Part shown: one piece after another, positions 1-15,431 of the stretch
How positions within the stretch are numbered: the first letter of the stretch is position 1
Layout: each line of letters starts with the position of its first letter
Assembly: GCA_009693435.1 (NCBI GenBank)
Contig: SHXF01000082.1
Location: 1 to 18,818 of the forward strand
DNA: 18,818 nucleotides
Origin: Betaproteobacteria bacterium
GTDB taxonomy: Bacteria; Pseudomonadota; Gammaproteobacteria; Burkholderiales; SG8-39
Reading direction: 5' to 3'
Program-made: the position numbers and the translations under genes
Notes under the pieces: generated by a model
What the model was told of the DNA's origin: nothing
What the model saw: only the letters and a program-made list of their open reading frames with translations
Database searches by the model: none

Positions 1-312
1 GTGCTGGCCAAGCCCGGGTCGATCACCCCGCACACCAAGTTCGAGTGCGAGGTGTACATACTGTCGAAGGAAGAGGGCGGTCGGCACACGCCGTTCTTCC
101 CGGGGTACCGGCCGCAGTTTTACTTCCGCACCACCGATGTGACCGGCAGCTGCGAGCTGCCCGCCGGCACCGAGATGGTGATGCCGGGGGACAACATCAA
201 CATGGTGGTGACGCTGATAGCGCCGATCGCCATGGAGGACGGGCTGCGTTTTGCCATCCGCGAGGGCGGCAAGACGGTCGGCGCCGGCGTCGTAGCGAAA
301 ATTATCGAATAG
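1..312 (+). CDS. tuf: Elongation factor Tu, C-terminal part (gene cut by window start)
   Basis: EF-Tu is the GTPase that delivers aminoacyl-tRNA to the ribosomal A site in the cytoplasm. The visible 103 codons cover the end of domain 2 and domain 3, with the family's conserved stretches [23 protein letters not shown] and, near the C terminus, [11 protein letters not shown] followed by KTVGAGVV. The first GTG is an internal valine (family context QVLAKPG), not a start; about three quarters of the roughly 396-residue protein lies upstream of the window. It ends in TAG and is followed by tRNA-Trp and secE, the usual arrangement of one of two tuf copies in betaproteobacteria. Codon third positions are strongly G-rich (22 of the first 40 codons), as in the second tuf fragment at the right end. 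Confidence 0.97.
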   Translation: MLAKPGSITPHTKFECEVYILSKEEGGRHTPFFPGYRPQFYFRTTDVTGSCELPAGTEMVMPGDNINMVVTLIAPIAMEDGLRFAIREGGKTVGAGVVAKIIE

Positions 313-391
313 GCATAGTACGAGGCGGAAAGAGATTCGGAAAGTCCTGCAAGGGTATTCCGACTTAGCTTCCCGCCCCGGGATTTTCAGA

Positions 392-467
392 AGGCCAATA
401 GCTCAACTGGCAGAGCGTCGGTCTCCAAAACCGAAGGTTGGGGGTTCGATTCCCTCTTGGCCTGCCA
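392..467 (+). tRNA. trpT: tRNA-Trp (anticodon CCA)
   Basis: A complete 76-nt cloverleaf is readable. The acceptor stem is AGGCCAA (392-398) with TTGGCCT (457-463), then discriminator G464 and an encoded CCA end (465-467). The anticodon stem TCGGT/ACCGA encloses the loop CTCCAAA with anticodon CCA at 425-427, which reads UGG tryptophan codons. The T arm GGGGG/CCCTC (440-444, 452-456) closes a TTCGATT loop with one G-T pair. It sits between tuf and secE and is probably released from a tuf-trnW-secE-nusG transcript by tRNA processing. The gene symbol follows E. coli usage and is only a label. Confidence 0.97.
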
Positions 468-525
468 AGAAACAGGCGAACGGCGGACGGCGAGCGAGCG
501 CAAGCATCGACTCACCGAAAGGTAC

Positions 526-876
526 ATGGCAGACAAAATAAAGATTGCAGTTGCGGTGCTGCTGTTGTTGGCAGGCATCGCGGGATTCTATTTCCTTTCC
601 GCCAGCCCCACGGTCGTTCGCCTTGCGAGCATCCTGGCGGGTATTGCGGCGGCGGTAGCGGTCGCGTGGTTTTCGCAGCCGGGCCACGCATTTCTCGCAT
701 TCGCGAAAGAGTCCGCGGACGAGACCAAGAAAGTCGTCTGGCCGACTCGGAAGGAATCGTTTCAAACGACGGGAGCTGTGTTCGCCTTCGTGGTGGTGAT
801 GGCGGTTTTTCTCTGGATTACCGACAAGAGCCTCGAATACATGATGTATGACCTGATTCTGGGCTGGAAAAAATGA
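526..876 (+). CDS. secE: Preprotein translocase subunit SecE
   Basis: SecE is the small essential membrane subunit of the SecYEG channel and clamps the two halves of SecY. The 116-residue product has three predicted membrane segments (about 6-24, 28-49 and 83-99), like the three-span SecE of E. coli. The conserved cytoplasmic amphipathic segment lies before the last span (about 59-82) and contains the hallmark VVWPT at 70-74. The ATG at 526 is chosen because GAAAGG lies just upstream and because an in-frame ATG at 457 would start inside the tRNA-Trp gene. Its TGA overlaps the nusG start as ATGA (873-876), so the two are probably translationally coupled. Confidence 0.95.
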   Translation: MADKIKIAVAVLLLLAGIAGFYFLSASPTVVRLASILAGIAAAVAVAWFSQPGHAFLAFAKESADETKKVVWPTRKESFQTTGAVFAFVVVMAVFLWITDKSLEYMMYDLILGWKK

Positions 877-1409
877 CAATGCGCTGGTACGTGGTTCACG
901 CCTACTCCGGTTTCGAGAAATCGGTGCAGCGCACGCTGATTGAGCGCATCGCGCGCGCCGACATGCAGGACAAATTCGGCAAGATCATGGTGCCCACCGA
1001 GGAAGTGGTGGAAATGCGCGCCGGTCAGAAAAATATAACGGAGCGCAAGTTCTTCCCCGGTTATGTGCTGGTCGAGATGGACATGACCGATGAAGCCTGG
1101 CATCTCGTGAAGAACACGCCGAAGGTCACCGGGTTTGTCGGCGGCGCACATGGGCGCAAGCCGCCACCCATCAGTGACAAGGAAGTGCAGAGCATCATGC
1201 AGCAGATGCAAGAGGGCGTAGAGAAGCCCAAGCCCAAGGTGCTGTTCGAAACCGGGGAGGCGGTGCGGGTCAAGGAAGGTCCGTTCACCGATTTTCACGG
1301 CATGGTCGAGGACGTGAATTACGACAAATCAAAACTTCGTGTGTCTGTGACGATATTCGGTCGCGCGACACCCGTTGAACTCGAGTTTGCACAGGTTGAG
1401 AAGGCGTAG
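873..1409 (+). CDS. nusG: Transcription termination/antitermination factor NusG
   Basis: NusG binds RNA polymerase, suppresses pausing, and links it to Rho or to the ribosome through S10. The 178-residue length is normal. The N-terminal NGN domain begins with [16 protein letters not shown] (residues 4-19) and includes the [12 protein letters not shown] region. The C-terminal KOW domain starts near residue 126 with [11 protein letters not shown] and includes FHGMVEDV. The start ATG overlaps the secE stop by four bases; a second in-frame ATG lies two codons later (879) and cannot be excluded. The partnership with secE is conserved across bacteria. Confidence 0.97.
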   Translation: MTMRWYVVHAYSGFEKSVQRTLIERIARADMQDKFGKIMVPTEEVVEMRAGQKNITERKFFPGYVLVEMDMTDEAWHLVKNTPKVTGFVGGAHGRKPPPISDKEVQSIMQQMQEGVEKPKPKVLFETGEAVRVKEGPFTDFHGMVEDVNYDKSKLRVSVTIFGRATPVELEFAQVEKA

Positions 1410-1495
1410 GAAGCCAATTGAGTTTTTGAAACGGGCGGATGGCATATGAGAGGCAGCGTTTTCCATAGGCCGTTCCAGCGGTAGTCAAACGGGGA

Positions 1496-1514
1496 GGATG
1501 CGTAGTTCGCATCC
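1496..1514 (+). promoter_or_regulatory. Hairpin in the rplK leader, candidate L1 operator
   Basis: The 129-nt spacer between nusG and rplK contains a perfect 7-bp stem GGATGCG/CGCATCC with loop TAGTT. It is flanked by GGGG (1491-1494) and CCC (1522-1524), which could form an outer helix separated by an asymmetric internal loop. In E. coli, L1 represses translation of the L11-L1 unit by binding a leader RNA that mimics its 23S rRNA site, which has two short helices around an asymmetric loop. The position just before the rplK ribosome-binding site fits that role, but binding is inferred only from position and shape. I see no convincing sigma70 promoter in this spacer. Confidence 0.4.
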
Positions 1515-1538
1515 GATTGCACCCATCAGGAGAATTGA

Positions 1539-1973
1539 ATGGCAAAGAAGATTGTCGGCTATATAAAACTGCAGGTTCCTGCAGGCAAAGCCAATCCCAG
1601 TCCGCCCATTGGGCCCGCACTCGGCCAGCGTGGGCTGAACATCATGGAATTCTGCAAGGCATTCAACGCGCAGACGCAGAAAGTCGAACCGGGTCTTCCC
1701 TTGCCGGTAGTGATCACGGCCTATCAGGACAAGAGCTTCACGTTCATTATCAAGACGCCGCCTGCCACAGTGCTGATAAAGAAGGCTGCGGGCATCGAAA
1801 AAGGCAGCAAGACGCCGCATACCGACAAAGTCGGCCGGATAACCCATGCGCAGGCAGAGGAAATCGCCAAGACCAAGACTCCGGACCTGACGGCAAGTGA
1901 TCTCGCCGCGGCAGTGCGAACCATTGCAGGTAGCGCCCGTTCGATGGGCATAATCGTGGAGAGCCCGAAATGA
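1539..1973 (+). CDS. rplK: 50S ribosomal protein L11
   Basis: L11 binds the GTPase-associated region of 23S rRNA at the base of the L12 stalk and takes part in factor binding and the stringent response. The 144-residue protein has the typical start ([20 protein letters not shown]) and the [11 protein letters not shown] motif of the N-terminal domain, with the RNA-binding C-terminal domain from about residue 75. The start is supported by AGGAGA (1528-1533) five bases upstream. The stop overlaps the rplA start as ATGA, so L11 and L1 are translated as a coupled pair. Confidence 0.97.
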   Translation: MAKKIVGYIKLQVPAGKANPSPPIGPALGQRGLNIMEFCKAFNAQTQKVEPGLPLPVVITAYQDKSFTFIIKTPPATVLIKKAAGIEKGSKTPHTDKVGRITHAQAEEIAKTKTPDLTASDLAAAVRTIAGSARSMGIIVESPK

Positions 1974-2692
1974 GCCAGGTTTCGCAAAAACTGAACAAAC
2001 GGCAAAAGGCTTGGGGTGATTTGGGCGACAACACCAGGAACTTCGCCGCAATCGACGCGTTGAACAAGGTCAAGGGAAATGCGACAGCGAAGTTCGACGA
2101 GTCGATCGACGTTGCCGTCAATCTGGGCATTGATGCCAAGAAATCGGATCAGACGGTACGCGGATCCGTCGTGCTGCCTGCGGGCACGGGCAAACACGTC
2201 CGGGTAGCCGTGTTTGCGCAGGGTGACAAGGCGATTGCGGCTAAAGCAGCCGGTGCTGAAATCGTCGGTCTGGAAGACCTCGCGGAAGCCATCAAGGCCG
2301 GCAAGATCGATTTTGACGTGGCGATCGCCAGTCCCGACACCATGCGTGTGGTTGGACAGCTTGGCCAGATCCTCGGCCCGCGCGGACTGATGCCCAATCC
2401 GAAGGTCGGAACGGTGACTGCAGATGTAGCCACTGCGGTCAAGAACGCCAAGGCCGGCCAGGTTCAGTACCGTGCCGATAAGGCCGGCATAGTTCAGTGT
2501 TCGATCGGGCGTGCGTCTTTTGGCCCCGAGAAGCTTCAGGAAAACCTGCTCGCGCTCATCGATGCGCTCAACAAATCAAAGCCGTCGGGTTCGAAGGGCG
2601 TATACCTGCGCAAGGTTTCGGTCTCCAGCACCATGGGGCCCGGGGTGCGCGTTGACGTTGCCTCGCTAGGTGCCACCCAGTCGCAGCAGTAA
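1970..2692 (+). CDS. rplA: 50S ribosomal protein L1
   Basis: L1 forms the mobile stalk next to the ribosomal E site and is the autorepressor of the rplK-rplA unit in E. coli. The 240-residue protein is slightly longer than the usual 230-235. The family signature appears as [20 protein letters not shown] around residues 128-147, and the N-terminal region has the expected [14 protein letters not shown] strand. It begins in a four-base overlap with rplK, so translation probably continues by reinitiation. It ends in TAA and is followed by a long structured spacer before rplJ. Confidence 0.97.
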   Translation: MSQVSQKLNKRQKAWGDLGDNTRNFAAIDALNKVKGNATAKFDESIDVAVNLGIDAKKSDQTVRGSVVLPAGTGKHVRVAVFAQGDKAIAAKAAGAEIVGLEDLAEAIKAGKIDFDVAIASPDTMRVVGQLGQILGPRGLMPNPKVGTVTADVATAVKNAKAGQVQYRADKAGIVQCSIGRASFGPEKLQENLLALIDALNKSKPSGSKGVYLRKVSVSSTMGPGVRVDVASLGATQSQQ

Positions 2693-3074
2693 CGATTGAT
2701 TCCGCCCGCTGCAGAACCTGCATTGGGCAAGATGAGCAATGGCCGCCCGGGAAGCCGGCCGCAGAACTTTGGGCTGCAACAGCAGTTGACCGCCGCTGCA
2801 GGTTATCAAAGACCGTTGGGGTACTGTGTGAAAAAGAGCATCGTGGGTGGACGGCGCAAGCTGACCGGCCCGGACGTTTCGGACTTCGCAGGACTTAATC
2901 GGAGCAATGGAGCACTGGTTAAACGAGAAGGCGGCACACTGCCCTCGCGATTTACTGCGACATTGCCACCCAACGCAGATGGCGAACCCCAGAAACAGGA
3001 TGACTCCTGGATACAAGGTCGCCGTGGTTGCCGCGCGCCATTTGGAGTGCGGAGTTGACAAGTGGAGGTAGACC
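2693..3074 (+). promoter_or_regulatory. rplJ leader: rplJ leader region (382 nt), probable L10-L12 regulatory leader
   Basis: This long gap has no convincing gene; the 120-codon open frame inside it has no recognisable protein features. In many bacteria the rplJ leader RNA binds the L10-(L12)4 complex, which represses rplJL translation. Here AACCTGCA (2715-2722) is perfectly complementary to TGCAGGTT (2797-2804), which could close a branched domain containing GGCCG/CGGCC. The stretch ATCAAAGACCGTTGG just after it (starting at 2805) looks to me like one seen in betaproteobacterial rplJ leaders, but that is memory and not a search result. The region ends with a strong GGAGG (3064-3068) six bases before the rplJ TTG start. 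Confidence 0.5.
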
Positions 3075-3611
3075 TTGGGTCTCAATCTTGATAGCAAGAA
3101 GGCGGTCGTCGCCGAAGTATCCGCGCAGGTTGCGGGTGCCCAGGCGATCGTGCTCGCCGAGTACCGTGGTCTGGGAGTGGGTCACATGACCGAGTTGCGC
3201 CGTCAGGCGAGGACTTCGGGCGTGTATCTGCGAGTTCTCAAGAATACCCTGGCCCGTCGTGCGGTGGAAGGCACTCCGTTCCAGGGACTGTCGGTGCATA
3301 TGAAGGGGCCTCTGGTGTACGGCATTTCGCCTGATCCAGTGGCAACCGCCAAATTGCTCGACGGTTTTGCAAAGGCCAACGACAAGCTCGTGATTCGAGC
3401 GGGTGGCATGCCAAACGCCGTGATTTCCGCCAAGGAAGTCAAGGCCTTGGCCACACTGCCGTCCCGCAATGAGTTGCTCGCGACTTTGTTGGGAACGATG
3501 CAGGCCCCGATCGTGCAGTTTGCGCGCACGTTGAACGAGGTGCCAGGGCGCTTCGTTCGCACGCTCGCTGCGGTCCGTGACCAGAAAGAGACATCGGGTG
3601 CCGCCGCTTGA
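3075..3611 (+). CDS. rplJ: 50S ribosomal protein L10
   Basis: L10 anchors the L7/L12 dimers to the ribosome and with them represses its own operon. The 178-residue product has the typical N terminus ([18 protein letters not shown]), an rRNA-binding globular domain containing [14 protein letters not shown] (about residues 52-65), and a C-terminal helix region that carries L12. The start is TTG at 3075. It is preceded by GGAGG with a six-base spacer, and no in-frame ATG would give a full-length protein. A TTG start for this gene fits its regulated, moderate initiation. rplL follows after 61 nt. Confidence 0.95.
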   Translation: MGLNLDSKKAVVAEVSAQVAGAQAIVLAEYRGLGVGHMTELRRQARTSGVYLRVLKNTLARRAVEGTPFQGLSVHMKGPLVYGISPDPVATAKLLDGFAKANDKLVIRAGGMPNAVISAKEVKALATLPSRNELLATLLGTMQAPIVQFARTLNEVPGRFVRTLAAVRDQKETSGAAA

Positions 3612-3672
3612 AAGCTGCGCCCGACCATCCCCAACCCGATTTTAAAAATTATTGATTCAGGAGAATTATCAA

Positions 3673-4053
3673 ATGGCTGTCCAAAAAGCTGAAATCCTCG
3701 ACGCAATTGCAAACATGACGGTTCTGGAACTGTCGCAACTGATCAAGGATCTGGAAGAAAAATTTGGCGTGTCCGCCGCCGCGGCTGCTGTTGCAGTGGC
3801 AGCACCTGCTGCCGGTGCTGGCGCGGCTGCTGCTGAAGAGCAGACCGAGTTTACGGTAATCCTTTCCGCTATAGGCGACAACAAGGTAAACGTCATTAAG
3901 GCAGTGCGGGAAATTACCGGCCTTGGCTTGAAGGAAGCAAAGGATCTGGTCGATGCCTCACCCAAGCCTATCAAGGAAGGCGTGACCAAGGCAGATGCCG
4001 ATGCGATTGCGAAGAAGCTGACCGACGCAGGTGGCAAGGCGGAGATCAAATAA
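3673..4053 (+). CDS. rplL: 50S ribosomal protein L7/L12
   Basis: L7/L12 forms the flexible stalk that recruits the translational GTPases (EF-Tu, EF-G, IF2). The 126-residue protein has the N-terminal dimerisation domain (about 1-32), an alanine-rich hinge (about 33-55, many A with P and G), and the C-terminal factor-binding domain with the [17 protein letters not shown] stretch. The ATG at 3673 is chosen over an in-frame ATG at 3652 because AGGAGA (3659-3664) lies eight bases before it and [12 protein letters not shown] is the family start. It ends with tandem TAATAA stops. Confidence 0.97.
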   Translation: MAVQKAEILDAIANMTVLELSQLIKDLEEKFGVSAAAAAVAVAAPAAGAGAAAAEEQTEFTVILSAIGDNKVNVIKAVREITGLGLKEAKDLVDASPKPIKEGVTKADADAIAKKLTDAGGKAEIK

Positions 4054-4079
4054 TAATCGGCACGCGCATTTCCGGGCTG

Positions 4080-4105
4080 GCGGTGGCGATCGCATTCGCC
4101 GCCGC
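4080..4105 (+). promoter_or_regulatory. Hairpin in the rplL-rpoB spacer, candidate attenuator or RNase III site
   Basis: GCGGTGGCGA (4080-4089) pairs with TCGCCGCCGC (4096-4105) around a six-base loop, giving ten base pairs with one G-T. Further G-T and G-C pairs can extend the stem outwards. The bases after it are only moderately T-rich (TGGTCGCTTGTTCTT). In E. coli the rplL-rpoB spacer carries a partial terminator and an RNase III processing site that lower rpoBC expression relative to the ribosomal protein genes. The position and shape suggest a similar role here, as inference. Confidence 0.4.
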
Positions 4106-4213
4106 TGGTCGCTTGTTCTTCAAAGCAATATCCCAAGAGGGCAGCAGAGAGGGGCGGGAAACTCCGGTTCTTTCCTTTGTCTCCTGTCTTCTGGCCGCTG
4201 AAACGGAGCACTC

Positions 4214-8356
<4,143 letters not shown>

Positions 8357-8373
8357 TGCACAGAGGCGATCCA

Positions 8374-8492
8374 ATGAAGAGCACGAAATTGGCCAGGCAG
8401 GCGCCGCTATCGCGCGCGATCCCGGCCGTCCTCGCGCCACCGGTGTTTCAGGTTTTCCTTGATTTGCACCCAACGCATAATCGGAGTGACAA

Positions 8493-8496
<4 letters not shown>
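8374..8496 (+). CDS. Possible 40-residue small ORF between rpoB and rpoC
   Basis: An ATG at 8374 opens a 40-codon frame that ends in TGA at 8494-8496, overlapping the rpoC start as ATGA. AGAGG (8362-8366) lies seven bases upstream, a reasonable ribosome-binding site. The product would start [17 protein letters not shown] and end HPTHNRSDK; it is basic, has a short hydrophobic middle, and matches no family I recognise. It also spans the 12-bp palindrome ATCGCGCGCGAT (8409-8420). A short open frame in GC-rich DNA can arise by chance, and a comparable frame precedes rpoB, so this is a weak call. Confidence 0.22.
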
Positions 8497-12683
<4,187 letters not shown>

Positions 12684-12699
12684 AGCGGGTCCACTTGGC

Positions 12700-12733
12700 A
12701 GCAGGGACCGCGGAAACGGTCCCTGCTCTTGTT
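12700..12733 (+). terminator. Intrinsic terminator after rpoC
   Basis: AGCAGGGACCG (12700-12710) and CGGTCCCTGCT (12717-12727) form a perfect 11-bp stem with the loop CGGAAA, followed by the short T-rich tail CTTGTT. It lies 17 nt beyond the rpoC stop, so it marks the end of the secE-to-rpoC group or part of it. The tail is weak on the forward strand and absent on the reverse strand, so it probably does not serve the opposing genes to the right. Confidence 0.8.
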
Positions 12734-12757
12734 GATGAAGCTGACAGGAGCGCTCGG

Positions 12758-13290
12758 TCAGGCCAGCGCCCTCGCAGTATCGGCTTTCCACTCGGCCATG
12801 GTCTTGAAGGTGGGGTCCTTTCCGTGCCGAGCGACGATCTCGTCGAGGAGCTGTTCATCGGAAAGGCGGAGATCCAGCTGCCCTATGACGGGCTGACGCA
12901 CGTAGCAAGGTGTGTCCCAAAAGAACTCAAGACGATTGCCTTCGGGATAGCGGTAATACACCGAGAGCCACGAGCCGTGGGATACGGGCTTGATAGCCGC
13001 AACACCGGCTATTGCGAAGGGAATCGTGGCGGCGGCGCGGGTCGCCTAACGTGTCCACCCGGAACGCAACGTGGTTAAGAGGGTCACCCTCACTCGCTCC
13101 GCCCGCTTGCCAGCGCAATCTGATGATGCTCTGTTTCGGGATCGAGCGTCAGGAAGCAGATGTCGTTGCCGCGGGCCTTGCCTATATCAGACAGGTGGAA
13201 GCCCAGGACGCTGGTGTAGAACGTGAGCATCCGCCGGAAGTCGCAGCAGAAAATCACGATGTGGCTGATGCGTGCCCGCCCTTGTTTCAT
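12758..13290 (-). pseudogene. VOC-family (glyoxalase/dioxygenase fold) gene broken by two frameshifts
   Basis: Three reverse-strand frames join into one vicinal-oxygen-chelate protein of about 177 residues. Frame A (13290 down to about 13093) gives the N-terminal module with SHIVIF and FYTSVLGFHLSD. Frame B (about 13090 to 13012) gives the NHVAFRVDTLGD stretch, and frame C (about 13010 to 12758) gives VYYRYPEGNRLEFFWDTP and a C-terminal tail. Joining them requires skipping one base near 13090-13095 and another near 13010. The presumed metal ligands remain readable (His10, His of NHVAF, Glu of RLEFF). The family includes extradiol dioxygenases and glyoxalases that bind a divalent metal; the substrate is unknown. 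The ATG abuts an upstream TAG and is preceded by AAGGTGG. Either a pseudogene or two assembly errors. Confidence 0.75.
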
Positions 13291-13389
13291 CTATGCCACC
13301 TTGAGGACAGTCGCGAACGTGAGGTCAGCCACGAACGAAGTCGCATCACGCCGTGTGGCGCGCGGCCATTCCAGAATATTCTCCCGCCT
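13291..13389 (-). pseudogene. Possible 3' remnant of a lost gene upstream of the VOC gene
   Basis: On the reverse strand a 32-codon open stretch, reading approximately ENILEWPRATRRDATSF then VADLTFATVLKVA, ends in TAG at 13291-13293, directly next to the VOC ATG. Going further upstream this frame meets another TAG at 13390-13392, so there is no intact gene. The abutting stop-start arrangement is what one expects of the end of a preceding operon gene, which suggests a decayed neighbour. I do not recognise the family, and chance is a real alternative. The rest of the 13390-13443 spacer shows nothing else. Confidence 0.22.
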
Positions 13390-13443
13390 CTACATGAACC
13401 GAAGGGGGTGTTTGGCATGGACTGAGAGCATGGCCCAGTGGAA

Positions 13444-13986
13444 CTATTTTATCTGTCGATCTTCTTTCTCGTGGTCGATCTGCATCGCCTCAAGAAAACG
13501 GGACACCAGGTTGTATCCGCCAACGGTTGCCGTCAGTTCCACCAGTTCGCGGTCGCTCAGATGCGCCCTCACTGCGGCGAATACCGCCTCCGGAACGCGG
13601 ATCTGTCTGGTCATCGCCTCCGTGTATTCGATGACTGATTTTTGCGCCGCGTCGTAGCAATCGGCGTGCGCCCAGTCTGCCAACGAATCGATCTGGTCCT
13701 GGGTCAATCCTTCGCGCAGCCCGATCGGAGCGTGGGCCTGGAATTCATAGGGCGCGTCGTTGAGGACTGCTACATGCATGATCGCCAGTTCCCGCAGTGC
13801 ACCCGGCAGCTTGCTCTTCTGGCGAATTGCCGTAAACAGCCGGAGCCAGCCCTCCGCGACCGGCGGACTGTGCATGAGCATCCTGTAGAGGTTAAGGAAG
13901 CGGCCCCCGCGCTCGGCTTTGATCGTCGCCACGAGGGCACTGTGTTCGTTGCAATCCTGCTCGCTCAGTAAAGTGAGGCGGGCCAC
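13444..13986 (-). CDS. Carboxymuconolactone decarboxylase (CMD/AhpD-like) family protein without CxxC
   Basis: The 180-residue product has the all-helical CMD fold signature: RELAIMHVAVLNDAPYEFQA at residues 65-84 followed by His85, and a second conserved helix, LSDRELVELTATVGGYNLVSRF without a break, at 143-164. Redox-active AhpD proteins carry a CxxC in the first motif; here that position reads NDAPYEFQAH, so a thiol peroxidase-reductase role is unlikely. Single-domain CMD proteins of this type occur near aromatic or lactone degradation genes. The start is GTG at 13986, supported by AAGGAG seven bases upstream. It reads toward the broken VOC gene and may once have formed an operon with it. 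The substrate cannot be stated. Confidence 0.8.
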   Translation of the reverse strand: MARLTLLSEQDCNEHSALVATIKAERGGRFLNLYRMLMHSPPVAEGWLRLFTAIRQKSKLPGALRELAIMHVAVLNDAPYEFQAHAPIGLREGLTQDQIDSLADWAHADCYDAAQKSVIEYTEAMTRQIRVPEAVFAAVRAHLSDRELVELTATVGGYNLVSRFLEAMQIDHEKEDRQIK

Positions 13987-14183
13987 GATAATCTCCTTCA
14001 GTCAGGTCAGCTGGAAATGGCGAATGCCAAGGCAGGCCCCCCTGCATGCAACATGGATGCGGTAGGCGCATCTGCCCGGATTGATCGGAACAGGCAGGCC
14101 GCTACGGTCCGCAGTACGACCAAGCTTACCCGCGACGGACCAAGTTGTCTGCAGCAAGGCTTTCGGGGGCGCAGCGAACAAAC

Positions 14184-15092
14184 TCATGCGCTGCGCGCCC
14201 CCCGTTTCTTCGTTGCACCTGCCCCATTCGCCCGTGATTTTCGGGGAAGAGGCCGGAAAAGAAATAAGGCGACTATCACCAGTGCTGCACCCGCCAGTTG
14301 GGCAGGGGCGAGTCGCTGGCCAAGAATCATCGCGCTGAGTATGATCGAAGTCACCGGCTCGAAATTCATGTAAAACGCGGATTTCATGGGGCCGATCGAA
14401 CCTGCCGCCACGAGCAAGCCGATGATGCCGACGCCAAACACGACAGGCAGCGCCGCCATTCCGAACCAGCCGAGCGAGGTGTGTGGAAAGGCGATATCCC
14501 CGGTCACGGCGCACGCTGCAACGAAAACGACAAGGACGGTGATATTCATGTAGAAAGTGCGCGGCCGCGGATCGCTGCCGCCGGAATTATTTCCTGACGC
14601 GAGCAGCATCGCCGACCAGGACACCGCGCCCAGCAACGCGTAGCCTATCCCCGACAGATTATGTCCGGAGAATTCTGTCTGCAGGGCTAGCGCGAGTCCC
14701 GCCATGGCCAGAAATACCGCGATGGCTCCGCGCGCGCTGAACGTTTCCTTCCCGGTCAGCCAGCTCGCAAGGCTGGTCATTACAGGGTAGGTGTAAAACA
14801 CCAGCACCATCAGCGGAACCGGGATCAGTTCAATGGACCGGGTGATCGAAAAATTATTCACGCTGAGCAGCAGTCCCAGAGCCAGGGATCTATTGCGATC
14901 GCGGGCGGGCAGCTTCAACGATATCCCGGCCACGCGCAGGTATAGCGCTGTCATTCCCAGCACGGCAACGGTGCGAAACGTTAAGATCGTGAGAGCATTG
15001 CCGCCGCCGGCCAGTGCGAGTTGCGTAAAGATGCCGACAAAGGCGAGCAGAATCGCGAATATCAGTACGTGTAAAGGCCCGGCGACGGGCAT
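14184..15092 (-). CDS. EamA/DMT-family membrane transporter
   Basis: The 302-residue product has about ten hydrophobic segments in two EamA repeats (roughly 7-135 and 145-280). It includes the characteristic late-repeat sequence MNFEPVTSIILSAMILGQRL followed by APAQLAGAALV. Members of the drug/metabolite transporter superfamily export or import amino acids, nucleosides and other small metabolites across the inner membrane; the substrate cannot be deduced. The ATG at 15092 is chosen because it directly precedes the first membrane span. A longer frame opening at a TTG (15212) would add 40 unusual Pro/Arg-rich residues. The C terminus is a basic tail. The 197-nt gap to the CMD gene shows only a 6-bp stem, GATGCG/CGCATC, at 14056-14072, with no T run. 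Confidence 0.85.
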   Translation of the reverse strand: MPVAGPLHVLIFAILLAFVGIFTQLALAGGGNALTILTFRTVAVLGMTALYLRVAGISLKLPARDRNRSLALGLLLSVNNFSITRSIELIPVPLMVLVFYTYPVMTSLASWLTGKETFSARGAIAVFLAMAGLALALQTEFSGHNLSGIGYALLGAVSWSAMLLASGNNSGGSDPRPRTFYMNITVLVVFVAACAVTGDIAFPHTSLGWFGMAALPVVFGVGIIGLLVAAGSIGPMKSAFYMNFEPVTSIILSAMILGQRLAPAQLAGAALVIVALFLFRPLPRKSRANGAGATKKRGARSA

Positions 15093-15382
15093 GCGCCTTT
15101 CACCACCGACGGCTGATGACCTTGGTGGACCGGAGCCAGTCGCCGGTCGGCGTGGTGCAAGGCTTTCCTTGGCAGGTACCGCCGTTTGCTTACCACCGGA
15201 TAAAAAGGCCAAGGATTGCTCATTTCGAAAAGCGACACTTTACGCGATGAGGATCCGGCCGAATGCGGCGATTCGCGCCCACCGCCAGCTCCGCCCCCGT
15301 CTCGGAACTATATCTCAGACGTTGGACCGGGGACCTGCGCTTGCTGGTGCGGAGCAGCCGAGTCGATGCGGTGCTTAAAATG
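15093..15382. other. Divergent spacer between the EamA gene and the rpsL promoter
   Basis: This 290-nt stretch separates the reverse-strand transporter from the forward rpsL promoter. It is GC-rich and I see no gene, tRNA, repeat or insertion-sequence end in it. A TATAGT hexamer reads on the reverse strand (within about 15308-15316) but has no acceptable -35 partner, so the transporter promoter is not located. The left 120 nt is open in frame with the transporter, up to a TTG. Confidence 0.6.
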
Positions 15383-15412
15383 TTGACTCCTAGCAGCCTT
15401 TTCATCTATACT
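15383..15412 (+). promoter_or_regulatory. rpsLp: Sigma70-type promoter of the rpsL-rpsG-fusA-tuf operon
   Basis: TTGACT (15383-15388) and TATACT (15407-15412) match five of six consensus bases each, with an 18-bp spacer. Transcription would start near 15419. This is the best promoter in the window. It faces the str operon, which cannot be read through from rpoC because of the rpoC terminator and the intervening reverse-strand genes, so the operon needs its own promoter here. Confidence 0.8.
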
Positions 15413-15431
15413 CTTTAGCCTTTCGACATCG

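Noticed and set aside
457..525. Upstream in-frame ATG for secE
   Set aside because: It lies inside the tRNA-Trp gene and would add 23 residues not seen in SecE.
2696..3058. 120-codon forward frame in the rplA-rplJ spacer
   Set aside because: No ribosome-binding site and no protein-like pattern, and it covers the expected regulatory leader.
3055..3060. Perfect TTGACA just before rplJ
   Set aside because: No -10 element lies at a suitable distance, and it overlaps the rplJ translation start region.
14002..14514. 170-codon reverse frame overlapping the EamA C terminus and the spacer
   Set aside because: It overlaps the transporter in another frame, which has clear membrane repeats, and this frame has none.
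15093..15212. TTG extension of the EamA transporter by 40 residues
   Set aside because: The added Pro/Arg/Gly-rich segment is unlike the family, and the ATG at 15092 directly precedes the first membrane span.
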